A stretch of DNA of 64,000 nt from Paracentrotus lividus (GCA_940671915.1 CALNVZ010000641.1:7184101-7248100), one strand, 5' to 3'. Positions 11,201 through 23,100 are shown, counted from the stretch's first letter. Notes: generated from the sequence alone by a model not told the origin. Numbers and translations: made by a program.

Positions 11201-14200
11201 TTTTCCGTTTTTTGCGCCCCCTGAAGCTCTGCCCGGCACGTGCCCCCTTGCCCCCCTAGATACGCCACTGTAACCATATAAATCAACCTTTTTTGCCAGG
11301 CTCTTGAGGATAATGAGAGGGAGCTGACTGTAGCCAAGAGCGAGATTTCTTGCCAACTTGACGCTGCCCATCGACAGCTAGCCAGATCATCTAGCGATAC
11401 AGGACGTCTTCATCCTAGTCACAATATATTGGCTCTTGAAGAGAAACTGAGTCATTTACATAGCCAACTTGAGGAGATGAAAGAAAAGCAAGATGCAGAT
11501 GAAATGGTGAAATCTCGATTACAGGTATGGCAAGATTTTGAAACAAAATATTATTTGCTTTAAAATACACCCTGTCATCTTGTCCATTTCATCCGCCCAT
11601 CAAGTCAGAAAACTTATTAATTTTGTTTTTATCATGCTCCTTGTGCGAGCTTTACCGTGTGCCAGAAGAATATGGTTCTGGAGCCAATTCCGTGATCTGG
11701 TAGTGACCATGTCAACTGACATTTTTATTCTAACGAGGAAAGCAAAATAGAATACAAGGTTATCTCGTTCGCGGTTTAGTTGGAACGTTCCGGCAGTAAG
11801 AAGAATTCATGTCTATTCTTTGCTCTAAATAAGAAGAAAAATAGTCCCTCTTTCTCCGTGCATCAGGTAATCATAATTCATTCAGTTACTATCTTTAAAC
11901 AGTACCAGTCAGAGCTTGAAGAATTCAATAACTAAAATATGCTATAGGGGCAGTCAAGTAGCGATTGGAAGGGGAGGTACAGGGATTAACGCGGAGATGT
12001 CATCGTATTATTCACTTATCAAGTCATTTCATGTTCAATTTTTCCGTCTTCGGTCTTACATGATTGTGTTCTATCAACCTATCAGTTTGATCTTGATGAA
12101 TGTAAGAATCAGAAAGCTGATCTTGAAAAGTCGAGAAGAGATCATTGGCGATTGGAAGTAGGATAGTTCGGCATCAATCGAGGAAACGCGGAGAATCATC
12201 TCAAGGTTGAAAGAGTTTGGAAAATTTCTTCGCAGTGAGGAATTGTTTGAGGATTTCCTGAAGGTACTTCACAGACCGAGCTGGGTTAAATAATGAAAAC
12301 TAGGTCCTGTAACATTAAGAGTTACGATCAATTACAAATCGATAGTAGCCAATCACGGTCCTCGTTACAAGCACTTCTTGCGTATAACTCTCACTCTGAA
12401 CCAATCACAATGGTTATTCCAAATTTGCAATTTATCGTAATATTATGTTTTTACCTTCCCCAGTCTGAACTTGACGACTGCAAGAAGAAGGTAGTTGACC
12501 TGGAGTCGGTCAAGAAACGATTGGAAGGAGAGGTAGAAGGATGGATGGAAACGGTGATGGAAGTGAGGAAAGGGAGAATCAATCTTCTAAACCACATGGA
12601 TAACATCACAGAAAAGGTATACGTTCTTCGTTATTCATAGGAAATAGTCTGTGGAGAGCCATAAGGGCGTTATTGCTTCTTAAAGATGTTCCATTGAGAA
12701 CCAGAGGGCGCTATTGATGTATAGAGTCAATGGTAATAGCGCCCTTCTGGTTCTAAACGGAACATCTTTGATCTGTAATAGCGCCCTTCTGGTTCTCAGC
12801 CGACGAAATTATATATTAACATTGGTTGTACAGATGTTATCGATAACGATTACTTGGAGGGGCTTCCGGAAAAGCAGCTGGCTGAGGAAAGAAGTCCTAA
12901 ATAGTGCATTAGAAGAGAGAAAACTTATAAAGTCGGTAAAGACAGAAAGCCTAATTGGGTGACACGACATTTGCTCCTTTATTGCTCCAGTGGGGTGTAA
13001 CACAAAGACTTACGATTGATAACAAGTTACGATTGATTTTTACTCGGTAGCCTCATCATGGACAGGATGCTCCAAAGTTGATGATCTTAAACCTAACCCA
13101 AGCCCTAACTAAACTCTTAATCATATCCAAATCCTAATCCATGACTGTACCTGGTTTCCAAATGAGGCTACCGAGAAAAAATCAATCGTAACTTTTTATC
13201 AATCGTAAGTCTTTGTGTTACACCCCACAGGTGTTATTACGTTTAAGATGTAGGGTTACGGTTAGGGTTGCATTTGGGTTTTGTGTTAGGTTTAAACATG
13301 TTAAAAGGATTTGGTAACTTTCAAAAACAAGAGCAAGATCAAGATGATTAAAATTTTATTGATCTAACAATAAAAACAAACTACTGAAAGTTTCAGCTCA
13401 AATGGAAGTAATTTACTACCTTAAAACAGTGTAACAAACGATGCTAAGCATTCAGCCGAACACGAGTTAATTTACTAACCCACTCTTGCAAGCTCAGCAG
13501 GCCGCTAAGGACGGGACTTCACAACAGGATATGGGGTGTATGCTGTGCTGTGTTGAAAAGCACATGGTTTTGAAACCTATTCGGGGATGAGTTTAAAAAA
13601 TTGAGTGTGAAATCATTGATATCTCGAAAGTAAAGCAAGCAGTTAGCTTGCAATTTTGAAGACAGACCAGACTAACTCATATAATTTATAATTATGTTCA
13701 CACACTGAGCTAAATCGAATAAATTGCAATTTGAATATCATTCAATGTTACTGCATCCCTTTAAGGTTATATATAAGTCCGTACACAATGTAGTTGATGT
13801 TGGCCATTCGATTAGTGTATTGCAGCGGAGCAATATTATCACTAGGGCTATCGTCATGGAATCACTTAATAAAATTGTAGATGTTGGCTATGTTGATGTT
13901 GATTACAGCATGATTTTTTTTTTAAAGAGTAAATCACTTGCTTGGATGATGCATAGCAATGGATAGGATTAAGCTACATGTATCAAGTTATCACTGCAAG
14001 TAAAGAGCTAATTAATATCGTTGTGTAAATGCATAATTATAGCCGCCAATCCCTTTTGGAATGAAAGCAGATAATGATGATAATTATTTAAGCCTCGTTA
14101 TTCATTTCTTATTCTGTCCAGGTCGGGAAACTCAGTTTGAACAAATCTTCCTGCAATGATAATACAGATGACTTGTCGACCGTGGTGAGTGATTTTCGCC

Positions 14201-15694
14201 CCAATTTTCTCTTACTAAGGAAAAGAATCAAAATTACAAATCGAATGACATAAATCATACACTGGATATCCATATCAAAGAGAAGAGACAAGGCCAAAGA
14301 ACCCAGACATTATAAACTCCCGTTATTAATGATATAATGGCGATATAATGAAAATTGTAAGGAAATAGAGAAAGGGACAAGGGTCAAAGGCGATAGACCA
14401 ACAGTAATGAGAGTGAAAGAAATTTAAGACTTTATTACGTCATCCTGTAAATCACCAAGTCGAAATGCAGAGGTTTTTTTTTTTTTTTTTTTTTTTTTAT
14501 ACATGAAGTACTCCGAAATGAAATTATATAATTTTGATTATGAATCTTGATTAACATCGCGCGAGATTAAACAATGAAATATCATAAAATTGTGTTGTGT
14601 GGTCAATTAAAGGGGATGCAGTTTACCATTGAATGATATACAAAGTGTAATAATATTTTGTTTTGTAAATAAACCTAAATACACCATTACCCTCGCTTTC
14701 TTTGATTTTTGAAAAAAAAAGAAAGGAGTTTTATTTGAATATATTTTTATTCAGCATCACGATGGAAGAAGACGTTCTTTGATGAAGGAAACGTGTGGAT
14801 GCTCGAACCACGATATGATGACGGTGAATGAGTTGAAGGCCGACATAGAGACACTCGCAGAACAGAGGAAGATACAAGACTCACAGATCGAACAACTCTC
14901 CGATCTGGTATAAAAATAACAACATTAATAGTAATGATAATAGAAATAATAATAATACATTACATTTATAAAGCGCTTAATGCAAATGCGATGGCTGATG
15001 GTTAAATATAAATGTTTTGTAGTTGTTTTTGTTTGTTTGTTATTATATTAAAAATTAATTACCATTCATGTACTTTTTAATTTGTAATGATAAAGTAGCA
15101 GCTATTTGAACAAAAACAAAAAAGATGATGACATTGACGGCAGCATTTTTTTTAACTTATGGTATTGATAATGATGCCTATTTAGATTTAGAATGTCTGT
15201 AATATATGTTCAAGTAATAAAACAGGCGAACAAAATTGAAATAAAGTATAATCATACGCAGCGCGAGAAATAATATATCTGGAGGTTCAAAGCATAAATA
15301 ATTTTAGAGTAGTATTAATTATTTCCTAGTTTCAGGAACAGACCTTTAATATCGTGTTTATACAACCATGCATGAACTGTGCGGTTTTATTCTAATATTA
15401 TAGATGTATTTATTTCAATAGAGGTTTATTTATATTGTCTTTCATAATAGAAAGATATGGAAGACAAGACGTACTATTTTAGCAGAATTAGCAATTATAT
15501 GTTAACCCTATCATTCTCAATACGTTTGTGCTTCATTCTCATTCTCGATCTCTTTCTCTCTCTCTCTGTTTTTTTTTTTCCAGCTTCAAAAAGCAAACGA
15601 TCAAAAACAACAGCTCATGAACAATCTGGTCGACGTTCAACAAGAAAGACGCAGCCTCCAGTTTGACTTTGATCAACTTCTCGCTCGTGTATAA
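5074..15694 (+). CDS. Coiled-coil protein gene, 3' part, not recognised (gene-level span)
   Basis: At least ten exons on the + strand, most starting and ending at phase 0, encode a charged heptad-rich protein. The window contains no convincing first exon, so the gene probably starts upstream. Visible features are coiled-coil exons (5074, 7039, 11300, 12464, 14755, 15584), a low-complexity acidic linker and a Cys cluster (HCRCCCYEAK) in the large 8831 exon, and a short C-terminal coil ending FDFDQLLARV before TAA. I do not recognise the family; a cytoskeletal, centrosomal or Golgi scaffold would be typical of such composition but is not shown. Odd points are a one-base phase gap between the first two exons, a duplicated and frameshifted exon at 12086-12263, and MITE or hAT insertions close to two acceptors. 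AATAAA signals occur at 16255 and 16788. Confidence 0.75.
5760..5939 (+). CDS. Coiled-coil gene, exon b
   Basis: The acceptor is AAATCAG and the donor is GTAAGT. Sixty codons at phase 0 begin LEKCEAERSGSEYQPQ and continue through a Ser/Pro-rich stretch to MNRMEAAVNARRAASRHVQ. The other two frames contain stops, which supports this reading. Confidence 0.65.
6540..6709 (+). CDS. Coiled-coil gene, exon c
   Basis: The acceptor is AACAATAG and the donor is GTGAGA. It reads DEALDQLDNLETRRTFRRHH and then a basic stretch ending in NLRNRDK. It leaves with two bases (CG), completed to Arg by the first base of the 7039 exon, so the junction is consistent. Confidence 0.65.
7039..7321 (+). CDS. Coiled-coil gene, exon d
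   Basis: The acceptor is CATTGTAG and the donor is GTACGA. Ninety-four codons begin IQELINEKHRTSLVLEKLRR, with helical segments through EEARRIISRLKEFGKFL, ending at phase 0. The last ~100 bases recur almost unchanged at 12163-12263. Confidence 0.75.
7322..8830. other. Intron of the coiled-coil gene
   Basis: AT-rich non-coding sequence. No additional exon that keeps phase is apparent and no clear element boundary was found. Confidence 0.5.
8831..9595 (+). CDS. Coiled-coil gene, large exon e
   Basis: The acceptor is TTTCTTCAG and the donor is GTGAGC. It has 255 codons without a stop at phase 0 on both sides. The N-terminal third is basic (KRREPPRRILKRQK), followed by a cysteine cluster HCRCCCYEAKMKK. 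The middle is acidic, Ser/Thr-rich and probably disordered; the end (ENIEKQKDIMKKVSGLL) returns to helix. The length of the open frame makes this the most secure exon of the gene. Confidence 0.8.
10066..11270. mobile_element. Non-autonomous hAT-type element
   Basis: The ends are CAGTGGCGTATCTAGG and its inverse CCTAGATACGCCACTG. They are flanked by a perfect 8-bp duplication, TAACCATA (10058-10065 and 11271-11278). An 8-bp target duplication plus CAGTGGCG-type ends is the hAT signature. The interior holds two GCGAGCGCGAAGCGCGAGCG motifs, G and C runs, a polypyrimidine block at 11130-11210 and no transposase. It sits in an intron, with its right end 29 bases before the next exon. Confidence 0.85.
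11300..11524 (+). CDS. Coiled-coil gene, exon f
   Basis: The acceptor is TTTTTTGCCAG and the donor is GTATGG. Seventy-five codons at phase 0 read ALEDNERELTVAKSEISCQL, then ALEEKLSHLHSQLEEMKEKQ, with strong heptad character. The hAT element ends just upstream, so the acceptor's polypyrimidine tract lies immediately outside the insertion. Confidence 0.75.
12086..12263 (+). pseudogene. Chimeric exon with a duplicated segment and a one-base frameshift
   Basis: The acceptor is CCTATCAG. The first 72 bases encode FDLDECKNQKADLEKSRRDH and resemble the start of the 12464 exon (SELDDCKKKVVDLE). From 12161 on, the DNA repeats 7220-7321 with four transitions in about 102 bases, preceded by one extra base that puts a TAG in frame. 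The donor GTACTT is also retained. Either the copied part is dead, or splicing uses the internal GTAGGA after 12157, giving a 24-codon phase-0 exon. Confidence 0.55.
12464..12616 (+). CDS. Coiled-coil gene, exon g
   Basis: The acceptor is TTCCCCAG and the donor is GTATAC. Fifty-one codons at phase 0 read SELDDCKKKVVDLESVKKRL and then GRINLLNHMDNITEK. Strong heptad pattern. Confidence 0.75.
12646..12812. mobile_element. Short palindromic MITE (family also at 44642-44815)
   Basis: Inverted units AGCCATAAGGGCGTTATTGC and GGTAATAGCGCCCTTCTGG are repeated twice in each arm, separated by GATGTTCC-type spacers. The second copy at 44642-44815 has the same organisation. It encodes nothing. Confidence 0.7.
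12834..12935 (+). CDS. Possible exon of the coiled-coil gene
   Basis: It is bordered by TTGTACAG and GTAAAG. Thirty-four codons are open at phase 0 on both sides, matching its neighbours, ending VLNSALEERKLIKS. However, the more natural-looking acidic reading of the first part (DYLEGLPEKQLAEE) is in another frame, which suggests a decayed exon. It lies about 20 bases after the MITE. Confidence 0.3.
12990..13229. mobile_element. Palindromic MITE, about 240 bp
   Basis: The left arm GTGGGGTGTAACACAAAGAC and the following bases return inverted at the right end, including the CTTACGATTGAT and GGTAGCCTCAT blocks. Arms are about 65 bases. No coding potential. Confidence 0.7.
13230..14121. other. 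Intron of the coiled-coil gene
   Basis: AT-rich. A short open stretch after CAAGCTCAGCAG at 13500 was considered as an exon but lacks a good donor. Otherwise nothing recognised. Confidence 0.4.
14122..14184 (+). CDS. Coiled-coil gene, small exon h
   Basis: The acceptor is TTCTGTCCAG and the donor is GTGAGT. Twenty-one codons at phase 0 (VGKLSLNKSSCNDNTDDLST). Both splice signals are strong and the length is a multiple of three, as in the neighbouring exons. Confidence 0.6.
14472..14499. repeat. Poly(T) tract
   Basis: A run of about 28 T in the intron between exons h and i. Confidence 0.8.
14755..14907 (+). CDS. Coiled-coil gene, exon i
   Basis: The acceptor is TTTTTATTCAG and the donor is GTATAA. 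Fifty-one codons at phase 0: a Cys-containing start (KETCGCSNHDMM), then coiled coil VNELKADIETLAEQRKIQDS. Confidence 0.7.
15584..15694 (+). CDS. Coiled-coil gene, terminal exon
   Basis: The acceptor follows a long pyrimidine tract (TTTTTTTTTCCAG). Thirty-six codons plus TAA begin LQKANDQKQQLMNNLVDVQQ and end FDFDQLLARV. The heptad pattern continues from the previous exon at phase 0. Confidence 0.75.
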   Translation, partial: LQKANDQKQQLMNNLVDVQQERRSLQFDFDQLLARV

Positions 15695-16635
15695 CTCGAC
15701 ATATTTTACTTGTCGATGATAATTATGACCAAAATATCTTGTACATACGTACCATGATCTCGAGTTCTATAAGCATCTATAAGCATGATATCATAATTTC
15801 AAATTAAGTATTAAATAACTGTAACTCTTCGGTAATCTGACCAAAATAACTTTTAAAAAACGTGCAATGAAAAGACGAGTTATCCGCATCTATATGACAT
15901 CACCGAAATCTAAATTCTTGTTTACTCGAATTATTGAAATCAAGAAAGGTTTGTTGACTTTTTGTCACTAATGAAGTAAAAGTTTAAAACATATTCATCA
16001 GATGTGGAACTACAAAGTAAGCAGTAAAATGCATGACTGTTCCGCAGTGATGATAGAATCTTCGATCTTAATTGTTTCAACATTTGCAAGACAAATCGGA
16101 TAATGATACGCACTTTCTTAATTCATAGATTTATAAATTGAGCTCTTAAATTAATTATGATACATCGCTTGAGGCAGTATGTACGGTATGAATAAGCGCC
16201 AGGCGGTGAATATTCAATTTTATTCTAGTATCTTCAGATTAAAGTTGTTATGCAAATAAACACTTTTAGTTTATTTTCTTCTTTTGATGTTATCATTCTC
16301 ATCTGGATATGGTTGATGGGTTGTGGGAAGTAAGACTTGTGGTTCATTTTGAACCTTTCCTAAATTCAAGTAGCTCCATCAGTATGTTCCAGGATGTCGT
16401 TGCATAAAACTGGATTCTGATTGGCTGTTGAGCAACGCGGCTGTCAAGATAGAATACCATTGATGACCAATTTATCTCCGGTGTAATGGAAACTGTTTAT
16501 GCAACGGCACCCAGAGTCTGTCTTTATAATATCTATATGTACCCTGCATTATTTTTCTATTTTAAAATGCAGAAAACTCTAGATCGAAGAAGAACTATGA
16601 CTGCGACTAATTACTGTGCAAATACTCAAGTAATC
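15695..16635. other. 3' UTR and intergenic region
   Basis: AT-rich. AATAAA occurs at 16255-16260, and a further one at 16788-16793. No exon or clear repeat is recognised. Confidence 0.5.
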
Positions 16636-16694
16636 GTCACATGACCTGCTGGTAACTCACGTGATATTTATCTCTAATTAGTAAATAGCACGTG
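16636..16694. promoter_or_regulatory. Cluster of three E-boxes upstream of MRH gene copy 1
   Basis: GTCACATGAC at 16636-16645, CTCACGTGAT at 16656-16665 and CACGTG at 16689-16694 lie 270-330 bases before the start codon. The CLEAR motif bound by TFEB-family factors at lysosomal genes has consensus GTCACGTGAC; two of the three are close to it. Copy 2 has GTCATGTGAT at 49433-49442. Function is inferred. Confidence 0.4.
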
Positions 16695-16965
16695 GTTGTT
16701 TTCTTGATCACTATATGGGACCACCTTCTTTAACTCATTAACATCATTGGTATATCATTCTGCCCTATCCCAGCCCTTACTTGCAAGAATAAAGAACAAA
16801 AATATTAGATGTTTATCCTCTGATAGGGTTATATACTAAAAGAAGAATTGTATAGGCATTTGTTTATATTTGCATAGTACACGAACCAGGTTCGACCTCG
16901 TAGCTCTTAGTAGACATTTAGTCAAAGTCCATTTAGTATATATGCTCACTTACTTCCAAATCAAA

Positions 16966-17144
16966 ATGGCGTTTCCACAAAGATGGCACAGCTATATGGT
17001 CCTACTTGCAGTTATACTCTTCATCAAGGGTTGTCAGTCCCAAATACAATGTGTACAGACTGGTACATGTACTTGCAAGTTCAACGACCAGGCTAAAACT
17101 GTTGTCGATTTTGGGACTATCGGACTGAGAGATGGCAAACCAAA
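16966..17144 (+). CDS. MRH copy 1, exon 1 (start, signal peptide)
   Basis: ATG in the context TCAAAATGG begins MAFPQRWHSYMVLLAVILF. I chose this start over an upstream in-frame ATG at 16870 because it is the one conserved in copy 2 and it begins directly with a signal peptide. Lumenal CVQTGTCTCKF and VVDFGTIGL follow. The donor is GTAAGA at phase 2. Confidence 0.8.
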
Positions 17145-20100
17145 GTAAGAAGTATTGTACGTAATTAGTATAGCTTATATTGTATACATTAATAATCATG
17201 TTAATTAAACGTTTACAACTATATGATATATCATTTGTATATACTGCAAACTACAGAGAGTTTATATTAAATAAGAAAAATATTACAACCGGGAAGAAAT
17301 AAATTAGGTATAAAAATTTCTCAAACGTTATGTGTTTGTGGTATCAATTTAAAGCCAAAATAATTTTCTTGTTTATTTAATTTATTGGTATAATTTGCTG
17401 TTGTAAAACAAAAGTTATGCTAATTTTTTATTTATTTTGTGCAACGATGAGAGAATCGAAATTACCTAAACCTTTTGTTATATTGCATTAATTAAGGTTT
17501 ATTGGGACGGTCTGCTGAAAATGGATTTTTTTTTTTAATGGTAGAAAATTAATCATACAGCGCGTCCCCAAAAAATGTCCCTCTGATTGGGAGCTAGATA
17601 ACTTCAATAATAAAGAATTCCATATGCATATTTTGAAAGCCCACATAATTCTGCGACTCTTGTGAAAATTTCAAACGTTTCGCTTCATTGGTTTTGAATA
17701 CACTTTTGTAAGAGTAGTCATTTTTAGTCCAGTAGAAATGTTGGCCATGGGGACCCGGAAAAGTTTTTAAGTACAAGGTTTTTTTGTTGATTTGTGTTCT
17801 AGATGGGTATATAAGAAAATTCAGCTTGGTTGCCACCTTGGCAACCTTGGGCAACTTTTTTTATTTGCATAATTAGAATAATGACCTAATTAGCATATTT
17901 TGTGTATTGAATATGTGGCTAATTCACAATTCAAGAACCCCGAAAATATGGATGAAACGACTTTTTTGGGGTATTTTAGGACGAGAAATTCATTTATGAT
18001 ATTATTTTTATCTTTTAAGTAGTGCTTTTGTCTTTAAATGGCCTAATTAGCATAATGAGCTTATATGCATATTAGCCTATGCATTAATATTAGCCTATGG
18101 GATTAATTATCTTCTTTCTTTTTTTTTTATATAGAAGGCCTGAATATTGTACGATACAACATTGAAAATCACTTTTATTGAAGACATCCCATTAATTCAT
18201 GAGATGATATTTTTTGTAGATATGATATAATTAGCATAATACGAACAATGGCTTAATTAGCATATCAATTGTAATATGGAATATGGGGTTAATCTTAATT
18301 AAAGAACCCTGGAAACGTGAATGAAACAACTTTTTAAGGGTATTTTACGACAAGGAATTCATATATGATATCAGTCTTGTTGTGTCTTAAATGGCCTAAT
18401 TAGCATAATGAGCTAATATGAATACAAGCCTATGCTTAATTAGCCTATGGAAATAATGTTTTATATTTAGAAAGCCTGAATATTGTGTAATACGACATTG
18501 CAAATCACTTTTATTGAAGACATCCCATTAGATGATAATTATGTTATGTGGAAAGAATATAATTAGCATTAAAGAACAATGACCTAATTAGCATATCATT
18601 TGTAATATGGGATATGGGGCTAATCTTAATTAAATAATCTGGAAAAGCAAATAAAAAGTCTTTTTAATGCTACTCTACTACAAGGAATTCATTAATGACA
18701 ATATTTTAGTACATGTAAGATTTGCTTTTGTTTTTAATTAGCATATTCATAACAATGAGATAATTTATGCTTTATTGCTTATTGCTAATGCTATGTGATT
18801 CAATTTCATTATCTATCTAGAGAGCTTGAACACTGTGTAATGCAACATTGTAAGTCGCTTAAAATCATTAGCAGGCTGATAATATATTGCATTTTTAATT
18901 ACCTATAATATAGTTATAGCACAAGTAGAATAACGACTAAATTAGCATATTATCTGTATTTTGCCCCCTCCCCCCTGCCCATATAGGAGTCAACCATACA
19001 CGTACCCCTTTTGGTAGGGGAAGCAATGTCCAAATTACCCCACATTACAGCCTTTAGAAGGAAAGCTGCATTAAAATTACCCCCTATTACAAGTTTTTCG
19101 ACCACATAATAAAAATAAAAACTACCACAATTTTACCTTTTCAAAAAAGTTTTAGGACAAATGTGATACGTCTTGTCGAAATGAGAGAGAAGTCGCAGAT
19201 CAAAGATCCTAGTAAATCGACAAACTAATAAAAAAGTCAAAATTTGAGGAAATTTTTTTTTTTAATTTTCTGGTTCTACCATGCTTCATCTTGCTCTGTT
19301 AAAAAAATGAGTGAAAATGGTAAGGAAAAGTGGTAAAAAAGCAGTTTTCGGCGAGTGTTTTTTTCGGTCATAATTTTTTTTCCGGACATACAGCGAACGT
19401 CCACGCTCATTTCCCCTCTCCGTTTAGCTCCGCCCTTAGCAACGCATGGCTTTGTCATGTGATGTGTGATTCAACTGGATTTTTGTTTCGTTTGGTGAGC
19501 GAATAGCGAACTAAACTCTCTTTAGCTGCACTCAGAATTTTTCGTGCGAGCACAACCTGCTGTGAATAAAGCTGTTTCATCCCGGGATAGCGGACACGCA
19601 AACGAATGTCAAATCTAACAATGGTGGGGGAGAGGGGGGGGTATGTGGGGAAAGCTACTTATTGCTTGACTTAGCTATCTGGATCCAAATGAATGTTAAT
19701 TTCAGCATTTTTATTTTAAGGGCCGCGATATCTGTTGTCCTGATGGGAAATTAAAACCTCCCTATTAAACATTTGTTTCCATCAGGGAAACATAGAGCAT
19801 ACAAAAGAGGTGACGTGATAATACTTCTGATACACGTATTTAGGTAAAGTCTTCTGCAGTTTATTTTTACAAGCTAACGGTTTTAAGAAAGTAGCGTTTT
19901 ACTAAACACGACGAAACAAAATACGATTTACTCTTAAATAATTCATTTCTAAAAATTATTAATATCTTCTTATTACTGGTAACAAGTTTGATCAATAAAA
20001 GACGAGATCGAGCAAATCATTTCGTTTTAATTTTCATTGTCTTAAGCTAACCTAGCAACTCATAAACGTGAACGAGAAATTCTAAATATATCGTGAGCGC

Positions 20101-23100
20101 CAATTATTATTAAAACATTTTGAGGCTTATCTCTATCATATACTTATTCAAAGAATATAAAACAAATGCATAAGCCCTGTACAAGAATATTAGTCTATAG
20201 ACCATTATTAATGTTCGAAATTTCACAGAGTTCAGATCAAAATGACTCGCTTTATAATGAGTGAGAGTATCCCGCGATTGACATTCAAAGAACGCGCACG
20301 CAAACATGCGTAATACCCAAAAGGTTTTATAAAATAGTTTTGTTCTAACTAGTTTAGTGCCAGGATTCGTAAACACTTTCTTAAAAGAGTGGACTTTTTC
20401 TTAAACAATTAGAAAGAGCATGACGTTTTTATTTATTTGACGAAGATATAAAAACTAACCAAATTTAGTTTCTTTTTTGAGAAGATTGAATGTTATTTAG
20501 ACAACATCGCTGCCGCGTTTGCCTCGATCATGCGTGACGGACGAGTATTGTTCTCTGTATACTTGAAGCAGCCTCCTCATTGCAATCGTTCACCTTTGTA
20601 AACAGCTGGTTGCTAAGGGCATTTCGGGTAGTAAGAGCGGTGACAAAATGGTCTTATTTTCTGGCTCGGAGTCAACGGAAGTCAACTTCGCAGACGTTTT
20701 TCTCTTGATTTTGATTTCCAAGAGCACAATTCTCCCGCGTTCAGAGGCTAATATCTCCACTTCTATTTACTCTTTACAGTCGGGTTATATATCAAATTCA
20801 AGGCAAAATCAGGATCATAATATCAAATAAAATGGATTTCAAAAATCGCGAATAGTCTCTCCTTTCGACGTGACGCATCACAAATCATAATATTGGTCCC
20901 GAATGTGGCCAAAAGCCTATGAAATAGGGGTAATTTTCTACCTCCCCTTCATGCCTGTATATAGGAGGTTAATTTTAATTCAGATTCTTATAAAGGCTGT
21001 AATAGGACAGGGGCTCGGAGCCGGGGGGGGGGGGGGCTCAGCCCACTTTTTTTTTAAAAGCAACTAGTACAAAAATCGCAAAAATGACCGTATATATAAT
21101 TGATTCTGGCCTGTTCAGCCCCCCCCCCCCTCCCCACTTTGGCTCAGCCTCCCATGTCAAAAACACTCCGCGCCCCTGTAGGGGGTAATTTTGATATGCT
21201 CTCCGTACAACATGGGTATCCTTACGTGTATGTCAGGCAAGGGGACAGATAATTACTTGCTGATTTTATTCGTTATCTCTAAATTATGGCTAACTAATAT
21301 AGGTAATTAAAAATGCATCTCGCGATGATATAGTTATCAGCATGATGATTAATTTAAGTGACGTACAATGTTGCATTGCACAGTGTTCAAGCTCTCTAGA
21401 TAAATACTGAAGTTGAATCACATATTGGATTAAAACAATTATGCATAATAATGATCTCATTGTGATGAATATGCTAATTTAAAACAAAAGCAAATCTTGC
21501 ATGTACTACAATATTGTCATAAATGAATTCCTTGCTGTAGAGTAGCATTAAAAATACTTTTTATTTACTTTTCCAGATTATTTAATTAAGATTAGCCCCA
21601 TATCCCATATTACAAATGATAAGCTAATTAGGTCATTGTTTTTTAATGCTAATTACATTATTTCCACATAACATAATCATCTCATGAATTAATGGAATGT
21701 CTTCAATAAAAATGATTTGCAATGTCGTATATTCAGGCTTTCAAAATAAACAATGAACATTAATTCCTTAGGCTAATATTACAGCATAGGCTTATATGCA
21801 TATTAGCTCATTATGCTAATTAGGCCATTTAAGACAAAACCATTACTAAAAAGATAAAACTGATATCATATATGAATTCCTCGTCGTAAAATACCCTTAA
21901 AAAGTCGTTTCATTCACGTTTCCAGGGTTCTTTAATTAAGATTAACCCCATATGCCATATTACAAATTGATATGCTAATTAAGCCATTGTTCGTATTATG
22001 CTAATTATATCATATCTACACAACATATCATCTCATGAATTAATGGGATGTCTTCAATAAAAGGGATTTTCAATGTTGTATTGCACAATATTCAGGCTTT
22101 CCAGATAAGAAAAATTGATAATTAATCCCATAGGCTAATGCATAGGCTAATATGCATATTAGCTCATTATGCTAATTAGGCCATTTAAGACAAAAGCACT
22201 ACTTAAAAGATAAAAATGATATCATAAATGAATCTCTCGTCGTAAAATACCCTTAAAAAGTCGTTTCATCCATATTTTCGTGGTTCTTGAATTACGATTA
22301 GCCACATATCCAATACACAAAATATGCTAATTAGGTCATTATTCTAATTATGCAAATAAAAAAAGTTGCCCAAGGTTACCAAGGTGGCAACCAAGCTGAA
22401 TTTTCTTAAATACCTATATAGAACACGAATCAACCAAAAAACCTTGTACTTAAAGACTTTTCCGGGTCTTGTACATGACCTATGGGACCATCTACTGGAC
22501 TATTTTGGCTCATTCCAAGTTTGATGAAAAGGAATACATTACAAAAATGCCATACATTATTCTGTGCTTCACATTTATTTCAGTTTAACAACTGTGATGT
22601 TCATGCTTTTGTTTTCAAGGAGCAATGTCACATCTTATTGGCCATGAATCTGGACTAGTTCGCAATTTGAGTCTCGAGAGTCGTGGAGATGTCTCCTGAG
22701 TCTCCGGAGAAGTGTGTGGAAATGGAAATAAAAGTCTAAAAAATAAGTTTTTCCAGTGGTAGCTGCAGTGAACCTGACATCGCCGATACTCTTTTGTCTA
22801 CTAGTGATACACAAAATCGGTCTCGACTAGCTTGCGACTCCAGTCTCTGTAGTCTTGAAGATGTCGCCGTGATGTCGTCTCGGTCTCCAGGGAGTCGCCC
22901 CAAAATTCAATTTAAATATTGTGAAAAAATGCCAGACACATTGGATTTTTTAAAAAGAATTTTTCCACTTTTTTATTACAAGCAAGCAAGGCTTTTTTTC
23001 AAAGTCTTTTAATTGATTTTTTTTTAAGAGACTCCCTGGAGACCCAGACGAGATCGCGGGGACATCTTCAAGACTAAAGAGACTGGAGTCGCAATCTATT

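Noticed and set aside
10949..11371. Open frames on both strands across the polypyrimidine block
   Set aside because: Low-complexity translation inside the hAT element; not homologous to any transposase I recognise.
13500..13590. Short open stretch after CAAGCTCAGCAG
   Set aside because: Lacks a convincing donor before its stop; composition unlike neighbouring exons.
16870..16965. Upstream in-frame ATG of MRH copy 1
   Set aside because: The added N-terminus is not conserved in copy 2, and the later ATG leads directly into a signal peptide.
17880..22360. CRISPR-like or satellite array
   Set aside because: Units are ~340 bp, diverged and mirrored in two arms; this is a foldback transposon stem, not a CRISPR array.
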